Shown: positions 1 to 5,459 of the stretch, one piece after another
How the letters are laid out: each line of letters opens with the position of its first letter
Numbering within the stretch: the first letter of the stretch is position 1
Source: DATDMG01 sp036518955
GTDB lineage: Bacteria; Actinomycetota; Actinomycetes; Actinomycetales; Kineosporiaceae
Reading direction: 5' to 3'
DNA length: 5,459 nt
NCBI GenBank assembly: GCA_036518955.1
Contig: DATDMG010000582.1
Span: 1-5,459 of the forward strand
Notes under the pieces: generated by a model
Told to the model about the DNA's origin: nothing
Seen by the model: the letters and a program-made list of their open reading frames with translations, nothing else
Databases searched by the model: none
Translations under genes and position numbers: made by a program

Positions 1-1
1 G

Positions 2-75
2 AGCCGCCTGTGGGAATCGAACCCACGACCTACGCATTACGAGTGCGTCGCTCTGGCCGACTGAGCTAAGGCGGC
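2..75 (-). tRNA. tRNA-Thr (anticodon CGT)
   Basis: Read on the minus strand this folds as a complete 74-nt cloverleaf. It has a 7-bp acceptor stem (GCCGCCT with AGGCGGC), a 4-bp D stem (GCTC/GAGC), a 5-bp anticodon stem (ACGCA/TGCGT) around the loop CTCGTAA, a short variable loop, and a 5-bp T stem (GTGGG/CCCAC) with loop TTCGATT. The anticodon is CGT, which reads the threonine codon ACG. The discriminator base is T at position 2. Only one base follows it in the window (C on this strand), so whether the CCA tail is encoded cannot be seen. It lies downstream of the peptidase gene on the same strand, but a hairpin and a separate promoter candidate lie between, so it is probably transcribed independently. 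Confidence 0.97.
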
Positions 76-104
76 GTGCACCGCGCGCGGCGTCACGGTC
101 CATG

Positions 105-136
105 AGTATACGGGGTTGGACGGGTCGACTCGTCCA
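105..136 (-). promoter_or_regulatory. candidate promoter for tRNA-Thr
   Basis: On the minus strand a TATACT hexamer (110-105) matches the -10 consensus at five of six bases. It sits about 30 nt before the mature tRNA 5' end, which would give a leader of about 20-25 nt. The best -35 match is TGGACG (136-131), four of six to TTGACA, but the spacer is 20 nt, longer than the preferred 17-18. The -10 element is convincing in this very GC-rich setting and the -35 is weak. Confidence 0.4.
118..135. repeat. 18-bp near-perfect palindrome in the tRNA promoter region
   Basis: GGACGGGTCGACTCGTCC is an inverted repeat centred on GTCGAC with a single G/T mismatch, which would be a G-U pair in RNA. It overlaps the proposed -35 of the tRNA promoter. 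It could be a protein-binding operator, a 7-bp RNA hairpin with a TCGA loop that backs up termination of the upstream operon, or chance in GC-rich DNA. Confidence 0.35.
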
Positions 137-168
137 GGTGAGCGCGCGTGTGGCGGGTGGCGCCCTGA

Positions 169-197
169 CCTGACGGCAGGAGGTTGCCCGCATCAGG
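169..197 (-). terminator. terminator-like hairpin after the peptidase gene
   Basis: On the minus strand, starting about 10 nt after the peptidase stop codon, CCTGA pairs with TCAGG as an outer stem. CGGGCA pairs with TGCCG as an inner stem around a 6-nt loop, ACCTCC. There is a 2-nt bulge (TG) and a one-base G bulge. No T-run follows, which is common for GC-rich actinobacterial terminators, so the call rests on the stem and its position at the end of the operon. Confidence 0.45.
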
Positions 198-207
198 GGC
201 GGGCCGG

Positions 208-1779
208 TCACCGGCACACCGTTCCGGCTGCCGGGAGTATGCCCGCGACCAGGTAGGGCTCGACCGCGGAGTCGATGCATGACGAGTGGTCCAGGTAGGC
301 GGTGTGTCCGGACCCCTCCCGGGTGACCAGACGGCCCGACGAGAGCTGCGACGCCAACGACTTGGCCCATTCATACGGGGTGGCTGGATCACCTGTCGTG
401 CCGACCACCAAGATCGGGGCAGCACCGGGCGCGGTCAGCCGTTGTGGCTCCAGGACAGGCTTCGCAGGCCAGTTCAGGCACCCGACGGCTCCCCACCCGA
501 TGAAGTCGCCGAGGGGCGGGTAGCGACGCCCCAACTCGGCCGCGTCCGCGGCCATCTGGTCGAGGGTGCGGGTCTCGGGATGGTCGAGGCAGTAGATCGG
601 AGAGTACGCCTCCAGCGTGCCGCTGTACCGGCCCTTGGCGTCCCGCTCGTCGTAGCTGTCCGCCAACGCCAGCAGCGCCGTCCCGTCGCCCTGCAGCGCC
701 TTGGTCATCGCCTCGTTCAGCGACTTCCAGATGGACGCCGCGTACATGCCCCAGATGATCCCCGTCGCCATCAGGGGCTGCGTCAGCATCCGGCCGCTCG
801 AGGTGCGCAGCGGATGGCTGTCCGCCTGCTGGAGGAGGGCTCCGAGCTGATCGCGGGCATCCTGCGGGGTGCCGCGCCAGGGGCAGCCGGCCTGGTGCAA
901 GCAGTCGGAGAGGTATGCCGTCACGGCGCGGTCAAAGCCCATCGCCTGCCCGGCGATGTACTCCTTCGAGTCCAGTGACGGGTCCACGGCGCCGTCGAGC
1001 ACCATCCGACCCACCCGCCATGGGAACTCCTGCGCGTACCAGGCGCCCAGGAAGGTCCCATATGACGCACCGAAGTATGACAGGGTGCGGTCTCCGAGAA
1101 CGGCCCGGAGCACGTCCATGTCCTTCACCGTGCTCAGGGTGTCGACGTGCGAGAAGAGTGCTCCGGCATGCGCTTTGCACCCGGCCGCGAGCTCGGCGTT
1201 CTCCGTCGCGAACGTCTGCCGCTCGGCGGCGTCGTCGGGGGTGGCGTCCGTGGCGTAGAACGTGTCGAGCTGGGCGTCGGTCAGACAGCGGATCCCGGCG
1301 GACGCGCCAGTGCCTCGTGGATCCCAGCCGACGAGGTCGAACGCGTCCCGCAGGGTGGAGCCGAACACCGGGGCCGCCTGGCGCAGCCAGTCTGCCCCGG
1401 CCACTCCTGGCCCCCCAGGATTGATCAGCAGAGAGCCGATTCGGGAACCGCTCGCCCGGCGCCTCACCAGGCTCAGGCCGAGAGTTTGCCCAGACGGCGC
1501 GGACCAGTCCACCGGGACGGTGACCGTCGTGCACTCCAGCGACCGGCCGCACCCCTGCCACGACGGCCGTTGCCCGTAGAACGGAGCATAGGCCGGCTGC
1601 GTCGCCGGATCGTGGGACGCGGGCGCCGAGGTGCCGGCCGTCGGCGGGCTGGGCTCCGGACCGCTCCGCCCGAACGGCACCGAGCACCCCGTCGCGGTGA
1701 GGCAGAGCACACCGGCCAGGACGGCGAGTCGCGCCAGAACGGCGCGGCGGACACACGTGTGCGGCATCGGCGAACTCAA
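208..1779 (-). CDS. secreted alpha/beta-hydrolase, tripeptidyl aminopeptidase-like (S33, TAP C-terminal domain), probable lipoprotein
   Basis: Predicted extracytoplasmic serine peptidase of 523 aa that would remove short peptides from protein N-termini, as in Streptomyces Tap and SlpD/SlpE. The N-terminus has arginines (R11, R12, R17), a hydrophobic stretch and a lipobox-like ATG-C ending at Cys32, then a Ser/Pro/Ala-rich linker to about residue 65. Alpha/beta-hydrolase landmarks follow in order: oxyanion motif NPGGPG (120-125), DPRGTG (153-158), nucleophile elbow GASYG with Ser239, acid Asp464 in TTGDPATPY, and His492 in GSGHTAY. The final segment with C501 and C522 is typical of the TAP-like C-terminal domain. 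Ten cysteines after the lipobox suggest disulfides outside the cell. The start is uncertain: TTG at 1779 overlaps the holB stop, while ATG at 1767 (residue 5) has a weak GAG seven bases upstream. An AGGGG at 1787-1783 fits neither well. Both starts keep the signal peptide. Family is confident; exact substrate is unknown. Confidence 0.9.
   Translation of the reverse strand: MSSPMPHTCVRRAVLARLAVLAGVLCLTATGCSVPFGRSGPEPSPPTAGTSAPASHDPATQPAYAPFYGQRPSWQGCGRSLECTTVTVPVDWSAPSGQTLGLSLVRRRASGSRIGSLLINPGGPGVAGADWLRQAAPVFGSTLRDAFDLVGWDPRGTGASAGIRCLTDAQLDTFYATDATPDDAAERQTFATENAELAAGCKAHAGALFSHVDTLSTVKDMDVLRAVLGDRTLSYFGASYGTFLGAWYAQEFPWRVGRMVLDGAVDPSLDSKEYIAGQAMGFDRAVTAYLSDCLHQAGCPWRGTPQDARDQLGALLQQADSHPLRTSSGRMLTQPLMATGIIWGMYAASIWKSLNEAMTKALQGDGTALLALADSYDERDAKGRYSGTLEAYSPIYCLDHPETRTLDQMAADAAELGRRYPPLGDFIGWGAVGCLNWPAKPVLEPQRLTAPGAAPILVVGTTGDPATPYEWAKSLASQLSSGRLVTREGSGHTAYLDHSSCIDSAVEPYLVAGILPAAGTVCR
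1776..1779 (-). promoter_or_regulatory. holB stop / peptidase start junction (TTGA)
   Basis: The TGA stop of holB (1778-1776) shares bases with a TTG codon (1779-1777) that opens the peptidase reading frame, a typical termination-reinitiation arrangement. If the ATG at 1767 is used instead, the genes are separated by 8 bases, still close enough for coupling. No strong ribosome binding site fits either codon. Confidence 0.5.
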
Positions 1780-2966
1780 CGGCCCCTGGCCGGGGACAGT
1801 TCCACCATCAGGGCCTCCACCGCCAACAACGGAGCCACGTTGGCGCCGATCCGCTCCCGTGCCAGACCGACCGCGTCCATGCGCCGCACCGTGTCCTCCG
1901 GACTCGACGCCCCTGCCAGCCGGCTGATCTCCTCTGTCAACTCCGCGTTCACCAGCCCCACGTCGGCGCCCAACTGCACCACCAGCACATCGCGGTAGAA
2001 CGTCAGCACGTCCAGCAGCGAGCGGTCGAGGACGTCGCGCTGCGCCCGCGTCGCGCGCCGCTTCTGGTTCTCTTCCAGCTGCCTCACCTGGGCGCGGACG
2101 GCGGGCGGCAGGGTGCCGCCTTCGCCGGCGCCGAGCGACCGCAGCAGCGAGCCCTTCTCCTCCGCGTCGCGCTCGGCGGTCGCCGCCTTCGCCTCCTCGG
2201 CCGCCACCTCCACGAGCTGGCCGGCGGCGAGGACGGCGGCGCCCACACTGGTGATCTGCCCCGGCAGCCGCAGCACCTCCCGGCGCCGGATCCGGGCCCC
2301 CTCGTCAGTCGCCAGTCGTCGGGCCAGGCCTACGTGGCTGCTCGCTGCTCGCGCGGCGAAGGCCGCGACCGCCTCGTCGACCCCGTACCTGCGCATCAGC
2401 AGGGCTGCGACCTCGGCCACCGGCGGCACCCGCAGCCCCACGTGCCGGCACCGGGACCTGATGGTCACCAGGACGTCCTCGGGACTCGGCGCGCAGAGCA
2501 GCCAGACCGTCCGTGGCGGCGGCTCCTCGATCGCCTTCAGCAACAGGTTCCCCGAGGTGTCGTTGAGCCGGTCGGCGTCCTCGATGACGATGACCCGCCA
2601 CCGCCCGAGAGACGGGCGCTGCTGCGCCAGCGTGACCAGCGGCCGCACGTCCTCGGTGCGGAGGTTGACGTGCTCGGTCGCCACCAGGGTGACGTCGGGG
2701 TGCGCGCCCCCGATCACCGTGCGGCACTCGTGGCACTGCGCGCAGCCTCCGTTCGGGCACTGCAGCGCCGCCGAGAACGCCCGGGCCGCCGTCGACCGCC
2801 CGGACCCGGGAGGCCCGGTGACCAGCCACGCGTGGGTCATCCCCGAGTGATTCCCCGCCGGGACGTCGCAGCCCAGGTCACCCAGCTCCGCGGCCGCGCC
2901 GTCCACGGCCCGACGGAGGGTTGCCACCACCTCCGCCTGTCCGACGACCTCCTCCCATACGCTCAT
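1776..2966 (-). CDS. holB: DNA polymerase III subunit delta-prime (clamp loader)
   Basis: Cytoplasmic subunit of the replicative clamp-loader complex, which opens and loads the beta sliding clamp on primed DNA together with delta and tau/gamma. The 396-aa length is usual for actinobacteria. Visible marks: early VVGQ (7-10); P-loop-like GPPGSGRS (51-58), in which the usual Lys is Arg57; a four-cysteine zinc module C70, C75, C78, C81; Walker B-like VIVIEDADRL (125-134); LLKAIEEPP (142-150); and the SRC motif (171-173) preceded by TIR. A long helical C-terminal part (about 245-396) would form the collar domain. The Arg for Lys change suggests a subunit that does not hydrolyse ATP, as known for delta-prime of E. 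coli. The paralogue DnaX is unlikely because of this P-loop and the short length. ATG at 2966 overlaps the tmk stop; a GGGG (2978-2975) 8 bases upstream may serve as a weak ribosome binding site. Confidence 0.95.
   Translation of the reverse strand: MSVWEEVVGQAEVVATLRRAVDGAAAELGDLGCDVPAGNHSGMTHAWLVTGPPGSGRSTAARAFSAALQCPNGGCAQCHECRTVIGGAHPDVTLVATEHVNLRTEDVRPLVTLAQQRPSLGRWRVIVIEDADRLNDTSGNLLLKAIEEPPPRTVWLLCAPSPEDVLVTIRSRCRHVGLRVPPVAEVAALLMRRYGVDEAVAAFAARAASSHVGLARRLATDEGARIRRREVLRLPGQITSVGAAVLAAGQLVEVAAEEAKAATAERDAEEKGSLLRSLGAGEGGTLPPAVRAQVRQLEENQKRRATRAQRDVLDRSLLDVLTFYRDVLVVQLGADVGLVNAELTEEISRLAGASSPEDTVRRMDAVGLARERIGANVAPLLAVEALMVELSPARGR
2963..2966 (-). promoter_or_regulatory. tmk stop / holB start overlap (ATGA)
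   Basis: The ATG of holB (2966-2964) and the TGA of the upstream fusion gene (2965-2963) overlap in ATGA. This is the classic 4-base overlap linked to translational coupling, and supports expression of both replication genes from one transcript. Confidence 0.8.
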
Positions 2967-5458
2967 GGCGCCAACCCCGACCGTGGCGCGGGCGACGGAT
3001 CATCGGACCCGGCCATGGGCTCCGGCCCGGGCACCGGGTTCGCGCCGACGTCGGGGTCCGCCGGCCCGTCGGCATCGGGCGGCCCGGACGCCGCGCCGGC
3101 CTGCTCACGCATCTCACGCTCCGCTTCCTCCCTGGCCCGGCGCATGGACTCCTGGCGGGCCCGAGCCTCGTCGCGCGAGCGACCCCGCAGCTTCGCATCA
3201 AGCCTGCGGACCTCGGACTCCGCCGCCGCCCGGCGGCGCCGTTGATCCTCCTCGCCGGCCAGCCTGGCCCGCAGTTCCGCGCGCCGCCGTACGGAGATCG
3301 GCGCCAGGTCACGGACCCGCGCCCGGATGGCCGCCTGGAGCTGATCCCGCGGTTCGGAGGCGTCCAGGACCAGATACCGGTGCGGCTCGCGGCGCGCCAG
3401 TTGAAGGAACCGCTGCCGGATCCTCTCGTGCAACTCGTCCGGCAGTGACTCGAGTCGGTCGTCGCCGGCCCGCTCCTCATCCGTCGACCGGCGCACACGC
3501 TGGATCTCGATGGGCAGGTCCAGCAGGACGGTGAGATCCGGTACCAGGCCGTCCGTCGCCCACAGCGACAACCGAGCGATCTCGTCGCCGTCCAGTTCTC
3601 GGCCGGCGCCCTGGTAGGCGATCGACGAGTCCAGGTAGCGGTCGCTGATGACGATCTCACCACGTGCAAGGGCTGGTCGGATCCTGGAGTGCACATGGTC
3701 GGCTCGGTCCGCCGCGAAGAGCAGGGCCTCCGCTCGCGCCCCCAGTTGGGTGCCGTGCCCCAGCAACAGGTACCGCAGCTGGGCGCCCACCGGCGTCCCA
3801 CCGGGTTCGCGGGTGAGCAGGACGTCGTGCCCCTGGTCAGCCGACAGCCATTCCGCGAGCAACCTCGCCTGGGTCGACTTGCCGGCGCCGTCGCCGCCCT
3901 CGAAGGCGAGGAAGAGCCCGGGGTACTGCCGCACGCCGGCCGGCGAGCCGAGCGCGCCGCCCACCGGTTCACGCCAGGCCGCTCGGAAATCGGCGATCAA
4001 CGGCACCCCGCGCCGATCGTCCATCTGCCGGAAGGAGGTGATCCCCATCACCACGGCGAGCAAACCCGCCAGCAGGAAGACCGCTGCCGCGCCACTGTAC
4101 GTCAGCACGTGGTGCGTGGAGACCCGCACCCGGTGCGTGCCGAACGGAGCGGCCAGGGCGGGGCCGGCGGCCAGCACCAGGACCAGGACGACGCGCGCGG
4201 ACGACTGGACGAACGCGAACGTCCGGCCGCGGACCTCGTCATCCACCTCCAGCCCGAGCAGGGTGTACCCGGTCACCCAGGCCACGCCGCCGCCCGCTCC
4301 CACCACCAGCACGAAGAAGGTCGCCGCGACGATGTCAGGGATCAACGCCAGCAGCGTCAGGAAGACCCCCGACAGGACGAGCGAGAGCCCGAACAGCCGC
4401 CGACGCGAGAAACCCTCGAGCAACCTCGGCCCGCTCCACATCCCCACGGCCATGCCGACGAACACGGACCCGAACAGGACCGCGAACCCCGGCTGCCCGG
4501 CGCCGAGGTCGCTGACGAACGTCTGGGAGAGCCCGACCACGAACCCGGCCGCGGCGAACCCGCCGAGCATGCCGGTGACCAGCCCACGGACGACCAGGGT
4601 GCGGCCGACGAAACGCCAGCCGTCCACGATGGACCCCAGCACGCCCCGCTGCGCAGCGATCACCCCGGGGCTCGGCGGTAGGTCCAGCCGCCAGATGACC
4701 AGCGCCGACACCGCGAAGGTGAGCGCATTGAAGTAGAGCGCCACCGAGATCGGATCGACCACCCGGTGCGGCATCAGGCCGTTGAGGGCGTCGGACACCA
4801 GGGTGAGCCCGGCGTACACCGCGGCGGCCAGCGGCGCCGTGCCGTAGGTGGCGACCAGACTGATCTGGTTGGCCGCCTCCAGCCGCCGTCGCGGGACCAG
4901 GTTGGGCACGGTGGCGTCCTTGGCCGGCATCCAGAAGAGGGCCGCGCACTCGATCAGAACGGTGGCTGCGAACAGCCATCCCAGTGTGCCCACAAGAGGA
5001 ATGGACGCGAACAGCGCGAACCGGACGAAGTCACCGGCGACGAGGGTCCAGCGCCGTTCGAGCCGGTCGGCGAGTGCCCCCGCGAGCGGGCCCAGCAGCA
5101 CCGCCGGCGCCAGCCGGAGGATGAACACCCCGGCGATCGCGAAGTTCTGCGCAGTATAGGACGACTGCGCCAGGTCCTTCGCCATCGCCGCCGTCGCGAG
5201 CAGGCCGAGCCAGTCACCGAAGCTGGACAGGCCCAGGGCCAGCCACAGCCGGCGGAACGGCGTGATCCGGAGCACGGCCGTGACGTCGTGATCCGCGGCG
5301 GCGCCCACGTCGCCTTCGGGGGCACCCGGCGGCCCGGACGGCGCGCTCCCGGGCGCGGCGCCGTGGGCACTCTCGGGGGCGCCGTGGGCACTCTCGGGGG
5401 CGCCGTGGGCACTCTCGGGGGCGCCGTGGGCACTCACGGGGGCGCCGTGGGCACTCAC
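2963..5458 (-). CDS. tmk: MFS transporter–thymidylate kinase fusion (dTMP kinase), possibly 5'-partial
   Basis: Membrane protein of at least 831 aa whose kinase half converts dTMP plus ATP to dTDP, an essential step of dTTP supply. Residues 1-35 are five 7-residue repeats (V/E-SAHGAP). Residues 65-475 are a transporter domain with about 12 hydrophobic segments and the MFS loop motif GALADRLERR (127-136) after helix 2. Residues 513-718 are a complete kinase: P-loop EGGDGAGKST (520-529), TREPGGT (549-555), DRY (606-608), AYQGAGREL (614-622), and a LID-like stretch RSTDEERAGDDRLES (657-671). The P-loop has no arginine and the LID does, as in E. coli-type enzymes. Residues 720-787 are a charged helix, and 788-831 a Pro/Ala/Gly/Asp-rich tail. 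Even helix number places the kinase in the cytoplasm. Such fusions are known in Streptomyces and relatives; the transported substrate, if any, is unknown. GTG at 5458 is the first base triplet available and lies inside the repeat, so the real start may be outside the window; GTG at 5437 is an alternative. Confidence 0.92.
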   Translation of the reverse strand: MSAHGAPVSAHGAPESAHGAPESAHGAPESAHGAAPGSAPSGPPGAPEGDVGAAADHDVTAVLRITPFRRLWLALGLSSFGDWLGLLATAAMAKDLAQSSYTAQNFAIAGVFILRLAPAVLLGPLAGALADRLERRWTLVAGDFVRFALFASIPLVGTLGWLFAATVLIECAALFWMPAKDATVPNLVPRRRLEAANQISLVATYGTAPLAAAVYAGLTLVSDALNGLMPHRVVDPISVALYFNALTFAVSALVIWRLDLPPSPGVIAAQRGVLGSIVDGWRFVGRTLVVRGLVTGMLGGFAAAGFVVGLSQTFVSDLGAGQPGFAVLFGSVFVGMAVGMWSGPRLLEGFSRRRLFGLSLVLSGVFLTLLALIPDIVAATFFVLVVGAGGGVAWVTGYTLLGLEVDDEVRGRTFAFVQSSARVVLVLVLAAGPALAAPFGTHRVRVSTHHVLTYSGAAAVFLLAGLLAVVMGITSFRQMDDRRGVPLIADFRAAWREPVGGALGSPAGVRQYPGLFLAFEGGDGAGKSTQARLLAEWLSADQGHDVLLTREPGGTPVGAQLRYLLLGHGTQLGARAEALLFAADRADHVHSRIRPALARGEIVISDRYLDSSIAYQGAGRELDGDEIARLSLWATDGLVPDLTVLLDLPIEIQRVRRSTDEERAGDDRLESLPDELHERIRQRFLQLARREPHRYLVLDASEPRDQLQAAIRARVRDLAPISVRRRAELRARLAGEEDQRRRRAAAESEVRRLDAKLRGRSRDEARARQESMRRAREEAEREMREQAGAASGPPDADGPADPDVGANPVPGPEPMAGSDDPSPAPRSGLAP
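3098..3301 (-). other. charged helical (coiled-coil-like) segment at the C-terminus of the tmk fusion
   Basis: Residues about 720-787 of the fusion, after the end of the normal thymidylate kinase fold, are dominated by Arg, Glu and Ala with almost no Gly or Pro. This is the pattern of a long exposed helix or coiled coil. The final 44 residues that follow are rich in Pro, Ala, Gly and Asp and look disordered. Soluble bacterial Tmk proteins of about 210 aa lack both. The role is unknown; oligomerisation or binding a partner at the membrane are possibilities. Confidence 0.6.
3305..3922 (-). other. thymidylate kinase domain of the fusion
   Basis: Residues about 513-718 cover a full-length kinase fold (about 206 aa, against 205-215 for stand-alone enzymes). 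Lys527 of the P-loop, the DRY triad at 606-608 and the arginine-containing LID are all present, so the domain looks catalytically intact. It is joined to the last transmembrane helix by a linker of about 38 residues. Confidence 0.9.
4034..5266 (-). other. MFS transporter domain of the fusion
   Basis: Residues about 65-475 contain hydrophobic segments at roughly 71-93, 106-131, 137-158, 159-176, 200-222, 238-256, 288-311, 325-342, 355-374, 376-400, 416-436 and 453-474. This gives two six-helix halves separated by a hydrophilic loop (about 257-287). The motif GALADRLERR between helices 2 and 3 is the MFS signature loop. The general look is of the EntS/MFS_3-type exporters, but no substrate can be assigned. 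It appears complete rather than degenerate. Confidence 0.85.
5354..5458. repeat. in-frame 21-bp tandem repeat at the 5' end of the tmk fusion
   Basis: Five consecutive 21-bp units (5354-5374, 5375-5395, 5396-5416, 5417-5437, 5438-5458) encode V/E-SAHGAP heptads. The four outermost units differ from each other at only one position: units 3 and 4 read GAG (Glu) in the first codon and units 1 and 2 read GTG (Val or start). The innermost unit has two further substitutions. Base 5459 is also what the next unit would carry, so the array probably continues past the window edge. Near-identity in synonymous positions indicates recent expansion by slippage or unequal recombination. Confidence 0.9.
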
Positions 5459-5459
5459 G

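Noticed and set aside
81..90. Perfect palindrome CCGCGCGCGG in the tRNA leader
   Set aside because: Ten bases of alternating G and C are expected by chance in DNA of this composition; nothing else supports a function.
93..425. 110-residue minus-strand frame running through the end of the peptidase gene into the spacer
   Set aside because: It overlaps the C-terminal catalytic part of the peptidase in another frame, crosses the hairpin and the tRNA promoter candidate, and has biased composition.
1147..1998. Plus-strand open frame across the peptidase/holB junction, and other plus-strand frames from 286 to 1927
   Set aside because: Arg/Pro-rich shadows with no family features; they cross the boundary of two real genes on the other strand.
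2113..3245. Plus-strand open frames opposite holB (2113-2850, 2334-3245)
   Set aside because: Compositionally biased translations without motifs, fully antisense to a gene with P-loop, zinc module and SRC motif.
3648..4736. Long plus-strand open frames (3648-4736 and 3689-4681) opposite the MFS-kinase gene
   Set aside because: Translations are low-complexity Arg/Pro/Ser/Thr- or Gln/His/Glu-rich with no recognisable fold, and the minus strand encodes clear MFS and kinase motifs. Such frames arise from GC-rich codon bias.
5354..5458. Short direct repeats as a CRISPR array
   Set aside because: Units are directly abutting with no spacers, 21 bp long, in frame, and encode a regular heptad; this is a coding minisatellite.

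Overview
The window is high-GC DNA read almost entirely on the minus strand. Gene content, very high G+C third positions, GTG/TTG start codons and the fused transporter–thymidylate kinase all point to an actinomycete. The order tmk, holB, secreted alpha/beta-hydrolase, tRNA-Thr resembles what I recall from Streptomyces and related mycelial actinobacteria. I cannot place it at genus level from sequence alone.

Layout along the direction of transcription (right to left): (1) 5458-2963 encodes a large fusion protein. It has a short hydrophilic N-terminal tandem repeat, a 12-helix MFS transporter domain, a complete thymidylate kinase domain, a charged helical segment and a Pro/Ala-rich tail. Its 5' end lies in a 21-bp repeat that runs into the window edge, so the true start may be outside. 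(2) 2966-1776 encodes the DNA polymerase III delta-prime clamp-loader subunit (holB), overlapping the previous gene by 4 bases. (3) 1779-208 encodes a secreted, probably lipid-anchored, serine peptidase of the tripeptidyl aminopeptidase (S33, TAP-like C-terminus) type, again touching or nearly touching the gene before it. (4) A 132-bp spacer (76-207) holds a terminator-like hairpin and a plausible tRNA promoter. (5) 75-2 is tRNA-Thr with anticodon CGT.

The three protein genes look like one translationally coupled operon. Its first two members serve DNA replication: dTMP kinase makes dTDP for dTTP supply, and delta-prime is part of the clamp loader. The tmk-holB pairing is also seen in distant bacteria such as E. 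coli. The peptidase has no obvious link to replication and may simply share the transcript. The operon promoter is not in the window.

Nothing here looks like a new defence system, mobile element or CRISPR locus. The points most worth a second look are the membrane-transporter/nucleotide-kinase fusion and the near-identical repeat array at its N-terminus, where some units carry an in-frame GTG that could act as a start.
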